Shown here: positions 45,926 through 54,823 of the stretch, in pieces
Position numbering within the stretch: the stretch's first letter is position 1
How the letters are laid out: the number at the start of each line of letters is the position of its first letter
NCBI GenBank assembly: GCA_020161355.1
Contig: JAIUOF010000003.1
Coordinates: forward strand, 124,001 to 188,000
Source: Bacteroidota bacterium
GTDB taxonomy: Bacteria > Bacteroidota > Bacteroidia > Cytophagales > Spirosomataceae
Direction of reading: 5' to 3'
Length of the DNA: 64,000 nucleotides
Translations under genes and position numbers: made by a program
Notes under the pieces: generated by a model
Database searches by the model: none
Seen by the model: only the letters and a program-made list of their open reading frames with translations
Told to the model about the DNA's origin: nothing

Positions 45926-47920
45926 TTAATGCCCGTCTCCCTTCAAAAGTACTTTTAAAACCTGTTTTTCTTTAGAATTATGGATTTTTAAAAAATAAAG
46001 CCCCTCCACTTTCTGATTATTGATTTCAACTCCAAATTCATCATCAGCTATTTGATTGATTCTCAGTGGCAATCTTAATCCCAGCACACTTGTAAGTTCA
46101 AATTCCGGATTTTTGATTTTAGTTTTTACAAAAAAACTTCCTGAAGCCGGATTTGGATAAGCTAATGAAGCAGCCTGCAAAGTGGCAGGTTCAGTTGCCA
46201 ATGGCGTATAATTATAAGAACCCGATGGACCACTGTAGTATTTATTTGTGGCATCAACATACCGCAGTCTGTAATAGTTTTTCCCAAATACCGGATTTTT
46301 ATCTACATAGTTATATGTTTTTATAGCATTGGATGAGCCGGCAGCTGAAACTTCTTCCCGGGTATTAAATGTCTTATTATCAACGCTTTTTTCGACTAAA
46401 ATATACTGTGAATTATTTTCAAAAGTAGTAGTCCACTTTAACTCAATGTATTGATTTTCATTTAAAAATACGTCGAATTTGCCAAACAAAATGGGGGGTG
46501 GCGGAGTCATATTTAAAATCCAGAAATCACTTTGTCCACGATTGAGAGCAACATCGGTGTCAGTAGATCTGGAACTCCCTGCGATAAATAAACCTTTCTT
46601 TGAATTGTAAGTTACACTCCGTGCCAGGTCAATATCGGCTCCTCCCAAAAGCTTATGGTAATCGGCTTTCATGGTGGTTTCATTCAAAACCATCAACCAT
46701 AAATCAGTTAATGTCCCTCTTGTAGTTACGGTTCCGATATCTGATTGTGACGTTCCGACTGCGTAAATCAAGCCGTCTTCTCCCCGTACAAAATGATACA
46801 GACCATCATTGTCCGCACCACCAAATCTATATCTGTTTTCGAGTAAACCAGTTGGAGAAATTTTCAAAATAATACCGTCTTTTTCACCTAATGAGGTACC
46901 CATAGTTACGTTAGAAGAGCTTGATTCACCCAGAATGTAATATCCATTTTTAGTTGAATTTTCCATAACTGCATAACCTACATCGTATCCCAGGCCTCCG
47001 TATCCTTTTTCCCAAACCTGCCTTCCGAGTGCATCCACTTTTATAGCCAAAACATCATAAAAACCTTGCCCGGCACCGGGAATGTCACGTTCCAAAGAAA
47101 GGGTACCACCTACCATGAGAAGGTTTCCATCGGAAGTTTGAATTATGTCATTGGGAAAGTCTTCCAGGCCGCCACCAAAGGTTTTTTCCCAAATGGTATC
47201 ACCAAAAGCCGACAGCAATGCAAGGTAATAATCGTATCCGGTGAAGGGTGCTACACCGGTTGATCTTGATGCTGCCACGACCAGCTGGCCGTTGGAAAGT
47301 ACCTTCAATGTAGGCTTATAAAAACTAGAGGGTTCAGCATATTTAATTGAGGCGGACTGGCTTCCCCCGGCAAAGAGTCTTTTGGCCACAACATCCCCGT
47401 TGAGTTTAAGTCTGACCATCAACAGGCCTACATTAGTGCCATTGTATTGAGCATCCCCATCATTGGATTGTGTTGTACCCAAAATCACGTATTCATCATT
47501 CGGGGTTTTTACAACAGAAGTGGCTATGTCATCTTTGGTTCCTCCAAAAGTTTTTGACCATTCGATTACCCCTGCATTGTTGACTTTCACCACCCAAAAA
47601 TCATTTCCCCCTACGCCATCATATCCACGGGAATCTTTTACATCGAAGGTATTTTTGCTATTGGTTGAGCCTACCACCATATAACCCCCATCTGATGTTT
47701 CCACACCCGAGTAGGCCACCTCATTACGTTCTCCGCCCGCCACACGCTGCCAGTTGACAATAAGTTGCTGGGCTGCTGATCCAAAAGAAAGGCAGACACA
47801 TAAAATAAGTTGGAAATATTTGATATTTTTAAGCAAAAGCAATCCCTGATGATTTCGAAGAAACGGTGCAAAATCCGTGCCTTTCCTCAAAATCTGCGGA
47901 AATGGGGATAAATAATGCAT
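45926..47920 (-). CDS. Secreted beta-propeller-like protein with T9SS sorting domain
   Basis: The protein has up to 664 residues. Repeated segments of the SBBP-like/kelch-type form GGxxxDxxxSVVKTPNDEYVILGTT and VVGSTNSKNT appear at regular intervals (about 55-470), giving a beta-propeller-like exported domain. A 100-residue fibronectin-like part and then the type IX sorting domain follow (AYPNPASGSFFVK to the end QVLKVLLKGDGH). The export signal is the stretch KNIKYFQLILCVCLSFGSAAQ. The ATG at 47920 leaves a 30-residue hydrophilic lead before it; TTG at 47842 or 47836 would give a normal signal peptide, so the true start is uncertain. The product is presumably cell-surface attached. Confidence 0.85.
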   Translation of the reverse strand: MHYLSPFPQILRKGTDFAPFLRNHQGLLLLKNIKYFQLILCVCLSFGSAAQQLIVNWQRVAGGERNEVAYSGVETSDGGYMVVGSTNSKNTFDVKDSRGYDGVGGNDFWVVKVNNAGVIEWSKTFGGTKDDIATSVVKTPNDEYVILGTTQSNDGDAQYNGTNVGLLMVRLKLNGDVVAKRLFAGGSQSASIKYAEPSSFYKPTLKVLSNGQLVVAASRSTGVAPFTGYDYYLALLSAFGDTIWEKTFGGGLEDFPNDIIQTSDGNLLMVGGTLSLERDIPGAGQGFYDVLAIKVDALGRQVWEKGYGGLGYDVGYAVMENSTKNGYYILGESSSSNVTMGTSLGEKDGIILKISPTGLLENRYRFGGADNDGLYHFVRGEDGLIYAVGTSQSDIGTVTTRGTLTDLWLMVLNETTMKADYHKLLGGADIDLARSVTYNSKKGLFIAGSSRSTDTDVALNRGQSDFWILNMTPPPPILFGKFDVFLNENQYIELKWTTTFENNSQYILVEKSVDNKTFNTREEVSAAGSSNAIKTYNYVDKNPVFGKNYYRLRYVDATNKYYSGPSGSYNYTPLATEPATLQAASLAYPNPASGSFFVKTKIKNPEFELTSVLGLRLPLRINQIADDEFGVEINNQKVEGLYFLKIHNSKEKQVLKVLLKGDGH

Positions 47921-47949
47921 ATAATGAAAGACTTTCTTGAAAAAAAATT

Positions 47950-48447
47950 TCAGCCTATATGAATACTCTGGCCTATTACGTCTTCAAAAAAATGGTGTAT
48001 CTGAAAGGTCTGTTCAACACCTACTTTTTGGCCGAATTGTGCTATAAACCAGATAGTCACAAACCCTCCAAGTATAAATGGTGAAATCCAGAGGATATTT
48101 GATTCCTGGTGAAGCGACATTTTGACCAATCCCACCAGTAGCGTCCAAAACAAGGCTAAACCCAGAATTGCATATGCAAACAAAAAAACTGCCCATACCG
48201 TAGGATGTGGACCATACATACCTCTGACCACCGTTTTATTTTCTACTTCTTCAAAAGAAACACTCAGCTGGGGAGACCAAAAATGCTGGTGCTCAGGCAC
48301 AATCCGAAACAGACCATGGGTATGAAATACTTTGCCTTCAATGATATCCTGCTTTCCCTCAAGATTCTTATTAATCTTATCTGAAAGGACCTTTGGTGTG
48401 CAATTACAGTCTATTTTAAACTTAGGTCTTACTCTGAAGCTTGTCAT
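47950..48447 (-). CDS. Small membrane protein (two or three helices), unknown function
   Basis: The protein has 165 residues. A soluble N-terminal beta region (about 1-75) with CNCTPK and HTHGLFRIVPEHQHFWSPQL (several His and Cys) is followed by two membrane helices (about 85-110 and 120-140) and a hydrophilic tail ending QSIHIG. Proteins of this kind in Bacteroidota are sometimes mis-annotated as GTP-binding proteins, but no P-loop is present. It is downstream of the S7 gene and separated from it by a terminator. The function is not recognised. Confidence 0.78.
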   Translation of the reverse strand: MTSFRVRPKFKIDCNCTPKVLSDKINKNLEGKQDIIEGKVFHTHGLFRIVPEHQHFWSPQLSVSFEEVENKTVVRGMYGPHPTVWAVFLFAYAILGLALFWTLLVGLVKMSLHQESNILWISPFILGGFVTIWFIAQFGQKVGVEQTFQIHHFFEDVIGQSIHIG

Positions 48448-48522
48448 TTTTTCTATTTAGGTTAACGGTTTATTGACCAAATTAATCAAAATTTAATAAA
48501 ACCCAATAAAATGACATAAAAA

Positions 48523-48545
48523 AAGCCCCCGATAATCGGAGGCTT
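48523..48545 (-). terminator. Terminator of the rpsL-rpsG operon
   Basis: On the minus strand AAGCCTCCGA and TCGGGGGCTT pair (one mismatch) around a short loop, followed by T residues. It lies about 20 bases after the rpsG stop and closes the str operon before any fusA gene. Confidence 0.8.
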
Positions 48546-48566
48546 AATTTCTTTGAAATGTAATGA

Positions 48567-49034
48567 TTACATTCTGAAGTGCGAGAATGCCTTGTTGGCA
48601 TCTGCCATTCTGTGTGTATCATCTTTTTTCTTAACAGAAGCACCCTCACCTTTTGAAGCGGCAACGATTTCACCTGCAAGACGCTCAGTCATGGTTTTTT
48701 CACCACGTTTACGAGCATAGTTGATCATCCATTTCATTCCTAATGACTGCTTACGCTCAGCTCTAACTTCGATTGGCACCTGGAAAGTAGCACCACCAAC
48801 ACGGCGGCTTTTAACTTCTACTGCTGGCATTACATTGTTCAATGCTTTTTTCCAGATTTCCAAACCATTTTCGCTGGTACGTTTTTCTACAATCTCCAGT
48901 GCACCATAAAAAATGCTGTAAGCCAGAGATTTTTTACCTTCAAGCATCAGGTTGTTTACAAATTTGGTTACGGTTACATCTCTGAACTTTGGATCAGGCA
49001 ACACGTAACGCTTTTTTGGTTTTGCTTTTCTCAT
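48567..49034 (-). CDS. rpsG: 30S ribosomal protein S7
   Basis: The protein has 155 residues, the normal length. It binds the 3' domain of 16S rRNA and nucleates the head of the 30S subunit. Typical blocks: [51 protein letters not shown] and the end [13 protein letters not shown]. It lies 116 bases downstream of rpsL on the same strand, as in the classic str operon, but no fusA follows. In some bacteria S7 represses the operon, though no such site is evident here. Confidence 0.98.
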   Translation of the reverse strand: MRKAKPKKRYVLPDPKFRDVTVTKFVNNLMLEGKKSLAYSIFYGALEIVEKRTSENGLEIWKKALNNVMPAVEVKSRRVGGATFQVPIEVRAERKQSLGMKWMINYARKRGEKTMTERLAGEIVAASKGEGASVKKKDDTHRMADANKAFSHFRM

Positions 49035-49150
49035 TTCTTAATGTTTTTAAGAAGGTTTCGTTTAACGATTTAAACTGATTCACATTCGGTAAAACCTGAA
49101 CATTACTTCCCCTATAATAGCCTGACTAGCAGACTATAAAGAATTTCTTG

Positions 49151-49564
49151 TTACTTTTTCTTACCTTTAGTTGGAGCTGCTGCTACCTGACCTGGTTTGG
49201 GTCTCTTAGCACCATACTTAGAACGGCTTTGCTTACGGTTGTTTACACCGGCTGTATCCAATGCCCCACGTACGATGTGATAACGTACACCCGGAAGATC
49301 CTTAACACGACCACCTCTGATCAAAACGATAGAGTGCTCCTGTAGGTTGTGACCTTCGCCCGGAATGTAGGCGTTCACCTCTTTTTGGTTGGTAAGACGC
49401 ACACGAGCTACTTTTCTAAGAGCCGAGTTAGGCTTCTTAGGAGTAGTCGTATATACACGCGTACATACACCACGACGCTGAGGACAAGAATCCAATGCCG
49501 GAGATTTAGATTTGTAAATCAAAGTCTCTCTTCCTTTTCTTACTAACTGCTGTATAGTAGGCAT
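49151..49564 (-). CDS. rpsL: 30S ribosomal protein S12
   Basis: The protein has 137 residues. It sits at the decoding centre and contains the loops linked to streptomycin: [19 protein letters not shown] with Lys42/43-like positions, and the [29 protein letters not shown] block with Lys-Asp-Leu-Pro-Gly. The lysine-rich end (KGKKK) is a common Bacteroidota extension. The codons around the streptomycin-associated lysine (the KKPN segment) look wild-type. It is the first gene of the operon, driven by the TACCTTTG promoter. Confidence 0.98.
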   Translation of the reverse strand: MPTIQQLVRKGRETLIYKSKSPALDSCPQRRGVCTRVYTTTPKKPNSALRKVARVRLTNQKEVNAYIPGEGHNLQEHSIVLIRGGRVKDLPGVRYHIVRGALDTAGVNNRKQSRSKYGAKRPKPGQVAAAPTKGKKK

Positions 49565-49617
49565 TGTAAACTGTTAAAAATTAATAAATAAATACTATCT
49601 CCCGAAAATTCGGACTG

Positions 49618-49625
49618 CAAAGGTA
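49618..49625 (-). promoter_or_regulatory. -7 box TACCTTTG of rpsL
   Basis: On the minus strand TACCTTTG matches TAnnTTTG exactly and is followed by GCA, the form typical of Bacteroidota ribosomal protein promoters. A CCGAA/TTCGG hairpin lies just downstream in the leader (about 49601-49612). Confidence 0.7.
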
Positions 49626-49797
49626 AGATTATTTTTTAAATAATAAAAAAATAGGTCAAAGTTTTATGAATTTTCCTATGGCTAAAACATTCAATAACCC
49701 TTTAATTTTTAAAATACATAATTTCCCAATATCAAAAATTTAATTATCCGGCATATTACTCAAAAAAAATAAAAAAAATTTGGGATATAAAAATATT

Positions 49798-49813
49798 ATC
49801 GTAATTTTACGAT
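49798..49813 (+). promoter_or_regulatory. ArsR operator 1, overlapping the arsR promoter
   Basis: ATCGTAA-TT-TTACGAT is a perfect inverted repeat 14 bases before arsR. It contains TAATTTTA (49802-49809), which sits 19 bases after a TTTG at 49779-49782, so it covers the -7 box. A protein bound here would block transcription. Confidence 0.75.
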
Positions 49814-49827
49814 GAAAAGATAAGTTA

Positions 49828-50160
49828 ATGGGAATTACCAAGTCTGAAGAGTTTACAATTAAGGATAATAAATTGGCAAAATATGCCAAAGCGTTGTCAC
49901 ATCCGGCCAGAATCGCAATTTTAAGAATATTAATCAAAAAGCAGGCGTGCATTTGTGGTGATATTGTTGATGAACTGCCGCTCTCACAAAGTACGGTTTC
50001 GCAGCATCTCAAAGAATTGAAGGATGCGGGATTAATAAAAGGCGAAATAGAGGGTGCAAAAGTGTGCTATTGTATTGATGAAAAGGAATTAATACTGGCA
50101 AAAGATTATATAAATGAACTTTTTGTAAGCTATTTCTCAAACAAATCGGCTTGTTGCTGA
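49828..50160 (+). CDS. arsR: ArsR/SmtB-family metalloregulator
   Basis: The protein has 110 residues. A winged helix-turn-helix (about 20-90; [20 protein letters not shown], then [20 protein letters not shown]) and a cysteine-bearing recognition-type helix: ACICGDIV. Another CC pair at the C-terminus (SACC) could contribute to As(III) binding. It represses arsenical genes until arsenite binds. Two similar operators are seen, one over its own promoter and one before arsM. The stop is 10 bases before operator 2. Confidence 0.92.
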   Translation: MGITKSEEFTIKDNKLAKYAKALSHPARIAILRILIKKQACICGDIVDELPLSQSTVSQHLKELKDAGLIKGEIEGAKVCYCIDEKELILAKDYINELFVSYFSNKSACC

Positions 50161-50179
50161 CATTTTTTTATTCAATATT

Positions 50180-50195
50180 ATCGCATTATTACGAT
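50180..50195 (+). promoter_or_regulatory. ArsR operator 2, upstream of arsM
   Basis: ATCGCATTATTACGAT matches operator 1 at 13 of 16 positions, including both outer ATCG/CGAT arms. It lies 24 bases before the arsM ATG, so arsM may be regulated by ArsR on its own as well. Confidence 0.65.
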
Positions 50196-50219
50196 TTAAT
50201 AAAAATAAATACTTATAAA

Positions 50220-51062
50220 ATGAAAACAGATGAGCAATTAAAAGAATTGGTGAAGCAAAAATATAGTGAAATTGCTTTGCAAGACAAGGAAACCAATATG
50301 GCTTCGTGCTGTGGCTCAGGTGGGTGTTCTACTGAGGTTTACAATATCATGAGCGACGATTATTCAAATCTGGATGGTTACAATCCCGATGCAGACCTGG
50401 GCTTGGGTTGCGGATTACCCACACAATTTGCAAAGATAAAAAAAGGAGATGTAGTCATTGACCTAGGAAGTGGAGCCGGCAATGACTGTTTTATTGCAAG
50501 AGCTGAAACCGGGGAGGCCGGAAAAGTTATTGGCATAGATTTTACCCCCGCTATGATAGATAAAGCCAGAGAAAATGCAGAAATAAGAGGTTTTAACAAT
50601 GTGGAATTCAGGCAAGGAGATATCGAGAAAATGCCTGTCACTTCAAACATTGCCGATGTTATCGTGAGCAATTGTGTTTTGAATTTGGTTCCGAACAAAG
50701 ATGCTGTTTTCAAAGAAATTTACAGGGTTCTGAAACCGGGCGGACATTTTAGTATTTCTGATGTGGTATTGGTAGGAGATCTGCCCTCTTCACTTCAGGA
50801 AGCGGCTGAAATGTATGCAGGATGCGTTTCTGGAGCTATACAAAAAGATGTTTATTTGGATTTAATTAAAGAAAATGGATTTCAAAATATCACTTTGCAA
50901 AAAGAAAAAGCGATTATTGTTCCGGATGATATTCTTATGAAATATCTGACAGAAAGCCAGTTGGGAGATTTTAAAAATTCAAAAATAGGAATCTTTAGTG
51001 TGACTGTGTTTGCCGAAAAGCCATCTGATAAAGCCTGCTGTGGCCCAAATTGCTGTAACTAA
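50220..51062 (+). CDS. arsM: Arsenite S-adenosylmethionine methyltransferase
   Basis: The protein has 280 residues from ATG 50220 (the frame opens further up, but this is the usual start). It methylates As(III) using SAM. The SAM-binding motif is VVIDLGSGAGNDCFIAR. Conserved cysteines are visible in the N-terminal CCGSGGCS cluster, GLGCGLP, the VSNCVLNLVP stretch and YAGCVSGA, and the C-terminal tail ends KACCGPNCCN. The central cysteines bind arsenite; the N-terminal and C-terminal clusters may be extra As sites. It forms an operon or divergence-free pair with arsR. No arsenite pump or arsenate reductase is encoded in the window. Confidence 0.95.
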   Translation: MKTDEQLKELVKQKYSEIALQDKETNMASCCGSGGCSTEVYNIMSDDYSNLDGYNPDADLGLGCGLPTQFAKIKKGDVVIDLGSGAGNDCFIARAETGEAGKVIGIDFTPAMIDKARENAEIRGFNNVEFRQGDIEKMPVTSNIADVIVSNCVLNLVPNKDAVFKEIYRVLKPGGHFSISDVVLVGDLPSSLQEAAEMYAGCVSGAIQKDVYLDLIKENGFQNITLQKEKAIIVPDDILMKYLTESQLGDFKNSKIGIFSVTVFAEKPSDKACCGPNCCN

Positions 51063-51069
51063 AATCAAA

Positions 51070-51097
51070 TTACCGGGCGATGGGAATCGCCCGGTAA
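51070..51097. terminator. Hairpin between convergent arsM and TPR genes
   Basis: TTACCGGGCGAT and ATCGCCCGGTAA form a perfect 12-pair stem with loop GGGA. There is no long T tract on either side, so termination would be weak or bidirectional. Confidence 0.7.
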
Positions 51098-51119
51098 CAA
51101 TATATTTATAGTCAAAAAA

Positions 51120-52535
51120 CTATTTCCTGTACTGCTCAATAATCCTTTGAAGAGCTTTCAATGTATCGAGATTGGAAAAGAAATCATACATCTGAATATG
51201 CCCGTCATAGTCCAGAGCCAGTGCCTCCTGCAAATATTTGTAGGCTTCATTATAGGTAGTATTATAAAGCAGATAAACTGTAGCCCGATAATACAAATCG
51301 GCAGCCTCTGGGAGCTCTTCTATTCCATCATAAATAATCTCAAAGGCCCGGATATAATTTTCCTGATCAAAATAAAGTAAAGACCAGTTGAGCCATATAT
51401 CCACATTGATAGGATCCATGTCAGAAGCTCTGAAATAAGCCTCGTGAGCCGAAATCACATTTCCCAGCTTGGCCTCATTGTCAGCCAATAAAAGCCAATA
51501 ATCAGCACTGATATCGTTGGTTTTGATGGCTTTTTTTACAAAATGGATTGACTCAAGATATTTCTCCTGCTCATAAAGCACTGAAGCCATCCCAAACCAG
51601 GCATCATCCCAGGTTTCGTCTAATTCAGTAGCTTTTTTATAATGCTTATATGCTTCGGTATATTCTTCCAGTTTTTCGTGTGCCGCCCCAAGGTGTGTCA
51701 GTACTTCGGCTGAAGGCACCTCGTATTTCAGGGTATTTAGGAAGGATTCTTTTGCTCCTGCAAAATCCTCAAGATTCATTTGACTTAGACCTAAATTATA
51801 CCAACCCGACGAAAATTTATCATTAATTGTTACTGAATAATCAAAAGCGTCTTTGGCTTTATCGTATTGACTCTGAAGATTGAAAGTCTGACCTAAAGCA
51901 AACCAAGCGAGATAATTGTAAGGATCTCTGTCGATGAGTTCGTTGAAATATTGTACACCGTCAGACAAAATTCCCAGCACATCATAACAATAAACCAATT
52001 CATTGAAAACCAACTCATTGCGAGTTTCACAATCAACTGCTTTTTTAAATATTACTATTGCTTCCTCAATTTTACCCAAGCCTGTAAGAGCCATCCCCAT
52101 TTGAAAAAACACATTTTCTTTTTCATCAACCAGTGGGAGAATCTGATTGAAAATATTGAGGGCTTCGGCATTTTCGCCTGAATAAATCAGGATAATTCCT
52201 CTTAAAAACTCGATTTCGGTATCGGAAGGATTAAAAATGGCAGCCTGGTCAAGTAGCTCGGTAGCTTCGTCAAGTTCAAATCTGTTAATCAGGATTTGAG
52301 CCTTGCTCAGCATTAGCTCCAGAGAGTTCTGGTATTGTTGCAGACCGGCATTGCAGGCTTTCAGAGCTAAATCCAACTTTCCTGCCAGAAGATAGTATTC
52401 CACCAGCGATTCGAAAACCTCCTCACTAAAATAAGGGGTTTCTTTTTTTTTGATCATCGATTCAAACCTTCTGGCTGCATCGGCCATGGTGGCCTCGTTT
52501 GACTCGTCAAAATACTCACTAAAGTCTTGATTCAT
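51120..52535 (-). CDS. Cytoplasmic TPR-repeat protein
   Basis: The protein has 471 residues, made of about twelve TPR units with no signal peptide or membrane segment. The first 30 residues are acidic (FDESNEATMADAARRFE) and precede the repeats: LVEYYLLAGKLDLALKACNA, ALTGLGKIEEAIVIFKKAV, NLGLSQMNLEDFAGAKES. A conserved Bacteroidota cytoplasmic TPR protein of this length is common and unnamed. The function is likely protein-protein interaction. It converges with arsM across a strong hairpin. Confidence 0.88.
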   Translation of the reverse strand: MNQDFSEYFDESNEATMADAARRFESMIKKKETPYFSEEVFESLVEYYLLAGKLDLALKACNAGLQQYQNSLELMLSKAQILINRFELDEATELLDQAAIFNPSDTEIEFLRGIILIYSGENAEALNIFNQILPLVDEKENVFFQMGMALTGLGKIEEAIVIFKKAVDCETRNELVFNELVYCYDVLGILSDGVQYFNELIDRDPYNYLAWFALGQTFNLQSQYDKAKDAFDYSVTINDKFSSGWYNLGLSQMNLEDFAGAKESFLNTLKYEVPSAEVLTHLGAAHEKLEEYTEAYKHYKKATELDETWDDAWFGMASVLYEQEKYLESIHFVKKAIKTNDISADYWLLLADNEAKLGNVISAHEAYFRASDMDPINVDIWLNWSLLYFDQENYIRAFEIIYDGIEELPEAADLYYRATVYLLYNTTYNEAYKYLQEALALDYDGHIQMYDFFSNLDTLKALQRIIEQYRK

Positions 52536-52633
52536 GCAGTATAGTAAGGTTTTGGATAATTATAGATTACTCAATTTTAAAAATAATGGCTTTTTTGTAT
52601 AAACCCAAAAAAACAAAAAACAATTTCAGAAAA

Positions 52634-53638
52634 CTATTTTTGAGATTTAGAAATGAAATAGGGGCAAATTCGATTCAGTGTTTTTTCCAAAGAATTAAAT
52701 TTATAATCTAAGGCATTGATTATATTACTATTATCATAATGGATTTTCATGGAAGCCGATATTGCGGTTTCCCGGGTAATAAGGGGCTCGGTACCTAATA
52801 TTAAAGAACGTAATGCTTCCAGTCTCCAAATTATTGCCAACCAAAATGACTTTACTTCAATCGAAGGTGCCTTTTTGCCAAACCTGGAAGCCACTTTTTC
52901 AAAAAAATCTTTATAGGAAATCATCCCTGCCGAAATACAAAATCTTTCGTTTTTGATATCACTTTCCAGTAGTTTCACCGAAATATTCACCAAATCTTCC
53001 AAATCAATGTAGTTAAGAAAACCTGTAGTATAAAATGGCTTTTCGTCGAAAATATACTTGATGATTTTGGTTGAGCTGCGGTTCCAGTCCCCTTCACCAA
53101 AAATGATAGAGGGATTAACGACGACCACATCGAGCCCCTCTGCCATTCCCCGCCAAACTTCTTGTTCTCCCTTAAATTTTGATATGGCATAGTGAGAATT
53201 CGTTTCAGAATCTTCCCATTTTTGTTTTTCGTTGACGTTAAAAGTCTGGTCTTTATTCTCTTTATTGATTGTCGGCCTCCCAAAAGCAGCTACTGAACTC
53301 ACATAAAGCAGCTTTTTAACTTTGTTTTCAATGCAGGCATTTACCACGTTTGCCGTACCCTCCACATTGGTTTTGTACAAATTGGCCCTGTCTTTCGGGA
53401 TAAATGAAACTACTGCGGCGGAATGTATCACCCAATCTACATTGGCAGTGGCCACTGATAGCAAGCTGACGTCAAGGATGTCACCCTCAAAGATTTTGAT
53501 ATTTTTAAAATCTGAAAACTGTACTTTAAAATCGGCTGAATTTCTTACCAAAACGTTAACTTCATAACCTATATCCACCAGTTTTCTAAGAAGAGAAGCC
53601 CCAACCAAGCCCGTAGCACCTGTGATTAATACCTTCAT
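52634..53638 (-). CDS. NAD-dependent epimerase/dehydratase-type SDR
   Basis: The protein has 334 residues. Rossmann motif VLITGATGLVGASLL at the start, active-site Tyr-x3-Lys in HYAISKFKGEQEVW, and the Ser in LLYVSSVAAFG. It is the extended SDR type related to dihydroflavonol 4-reductase/3-beta-HSD-like enzymes. VNPSIIFGEGDWNRSSTKII is the substrate-binding part. It is a sugar-nucleotide or other keto/alcohol oxidoreductase; no substrate can be named. It is between the TPR protein and the cytochrome gene on the same strand with 98 and 76-base gaps, so it is probably not in a single operon. Confidence 0.88.
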   Translation of the reverse strand: MKVLITGATGLVGASLLRKLVDIGYEVNVLVRNSADFKVQFSDFKNIKIFEGDILDVSLLSVATANVDWVIHSAAVVSFIPKDRANLYKTNVEGTANVVNACIENKVKKLLYVSSVAAFGRPTINKENKDQTFNVNEKQKWEDSETNSHYAISKFKGEQEVWRGMAEGLDVVVVNPSIIFGEGDWNRSSTKIIKYIFDEKPFYTTGFLNYIDLEDLVNISVKLLESDIKNERFCISAGMISYKDFFEKVASRFGKKAPSIEVKSFWLAIIWRLEALRSLILGTEPLITRETAISASMKIHYDNSNIINALDYKFNSLEKTLNRICPYFISKSQK

Positions 53639-53714
53639 AATTGCCCAATTTTAGACAAAATTAGGTAGTAAAAAGCAAAATATAGCCTCAGTAACGACTT
53701 AATTCAAAAAAAAC

Positions 53715-54650
53715 TTATTGTTCTACTACCCATAAACCCCTGATTTCGTTAGGCTTATAATCTTTGGCTTTATCTTCCGGATAATACTTTGAAATTTTAT
53801 CCTTAGTTTCAGGAGTAATTTCTGCCCCACTGCCGTGGCATTGCATGCACATCTGGTTGGTCATTATTGGATAGTAACCCACTTTTTTACCATCAATGAC
53901 TTTGCTGCCGGGTTTTGGTTCAATACCGTTTTTTAGATTATTTTTAAGTAGCTGTATGTAAGCTATTTCACTCTCATTTGCAGCATTTCTGGGATTTCGG
54001 TTTTTGTCGGAAACTCTTTTTATGCTTACATTCATAACTTTTGCCATACTGTCGGTCAGGAACAATGCTTTCTCGTTGCAAAAATTCATCGCGTGTACCA
54101 CTCCGGCTTTATTTAAGGCACCCATCAAATTTCTCCCTAACTCCTGCTGGGCTCGCATGGACAACTTCTTTCCCTGTGCCAAAAAAGTAGTATCTTCCTC
54201 TAAAAATTGATTACCTCCTCCCATTTCTTTTTTATAGTGTTCTTCAAACCACTCGGGTTGCTCAATATTGTTTCGGTAAATATATTTTGCAATTTTCTCG
54301 ACATCTTCTTTCGAATAGGCGACTTTGGGCATAAGGTTAAACTTGCGTTTTGCTCCGGGCATTTTTGATTTTTCATCTGTTGGGTTCAGAACAAATCCCA
54401 CCAAATCATTCACAAATTCTTCCTCTGACATTTTTTCGGTAAAATAGTGCTTTTTTACTGCAATCATTGGCGGTGCCAGGCGATTACTTTCCGAAGCCGT
54501 TGGACTATGGCAAGTGTAGCAATTTTGCTCCATCAAAACCAGCCCTTCCTCTTTTTGAGCACTTTGTGTAGCTTTTTTTCCTGTCTTGCATGCTAAAACT
54601 ATAAATATTCCTGCAAATAAAATTGCGATAGTGTAAGTTCTTTTTTTCAT
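53715..54650 (-). CDS. Cytochrome c/DUF3365 lipoprotein
   Basis: The protein has 311 residues from ATG 54650 (the open frame starts at 54755, but the leading 35 residues are not needed). A lipoprotein signal ends IFIVLAC. Two parts: a c-type cytochrome with NCYTCHSP (heme attached to CxxCH) and a distal Met near KSKMPGA, and a C-terminal DUF3365 (Tll0287-like) domain containing a second CxxCH in QMCMQCHGSG and the FCNEKAL Cys. The heme protein probably takes part in electron transfer or redox sensing in the periplasm or outer membrane. Standing next to an SDR and the barnase pair, its partner is not visible. Confidence 0.9.
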   Translation of the reverse strand: MKKRTYTIAILFAGIFIVLACKTGKKATQSAQKEEGLVLMEQNCYTCHSPTASESNRLAPPMIAVKKHYFTEKMSEEEFVNDLVGFVLNPTDEKSKMPGAKRKFNLMPKVAYSKEDVEKIAKYIYRNNIEQPEWFEEHYKKEMGGGNQFLEEDTTFLAQGKKLSMRAQQELGRNLMGALNKAGVVHAMNFCNEKALFLTDSMAKVMNVSIKRVSDKNRNPRNAANESEIAYIQLLKNNLKNGIEPKPGSKVIDGKKVGYYPIMTNQMCMQCHGSGAEITPETKDKISKYYPEDKAKDYKPNEIRGLWVVEQ

Positions 54651-54823
54651 TTTAGATATTTCAAAATCAAATATTTTCACAATTTCCTTTGAAACCGACA
54701 AATAGCCAATGACATTTATCACAGAACTGTTTCCGGGAAAAATTATTAAAAACACGGAGAATTAATAAACCTGCTTTTTTAGAAATTAAACTTTATTTTT
54801 GTGCTTATTTTCAACTAAAATAA

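Noticed and set aside
48721..48909. Long plus-strand frame antisense to rpsG (and others antisense to rpsL)
   Set aside because: Mirror of a strongly constrained ribosomal gene; no promoter or family.
52793..52806. CCTAATATTAAAG inside the SDR gene looked like a further palindrome copy
   Set aside because: It is inside coding sequence, breaks the palindrome (TAATATTAAA) and has no -7 box at the right distance.
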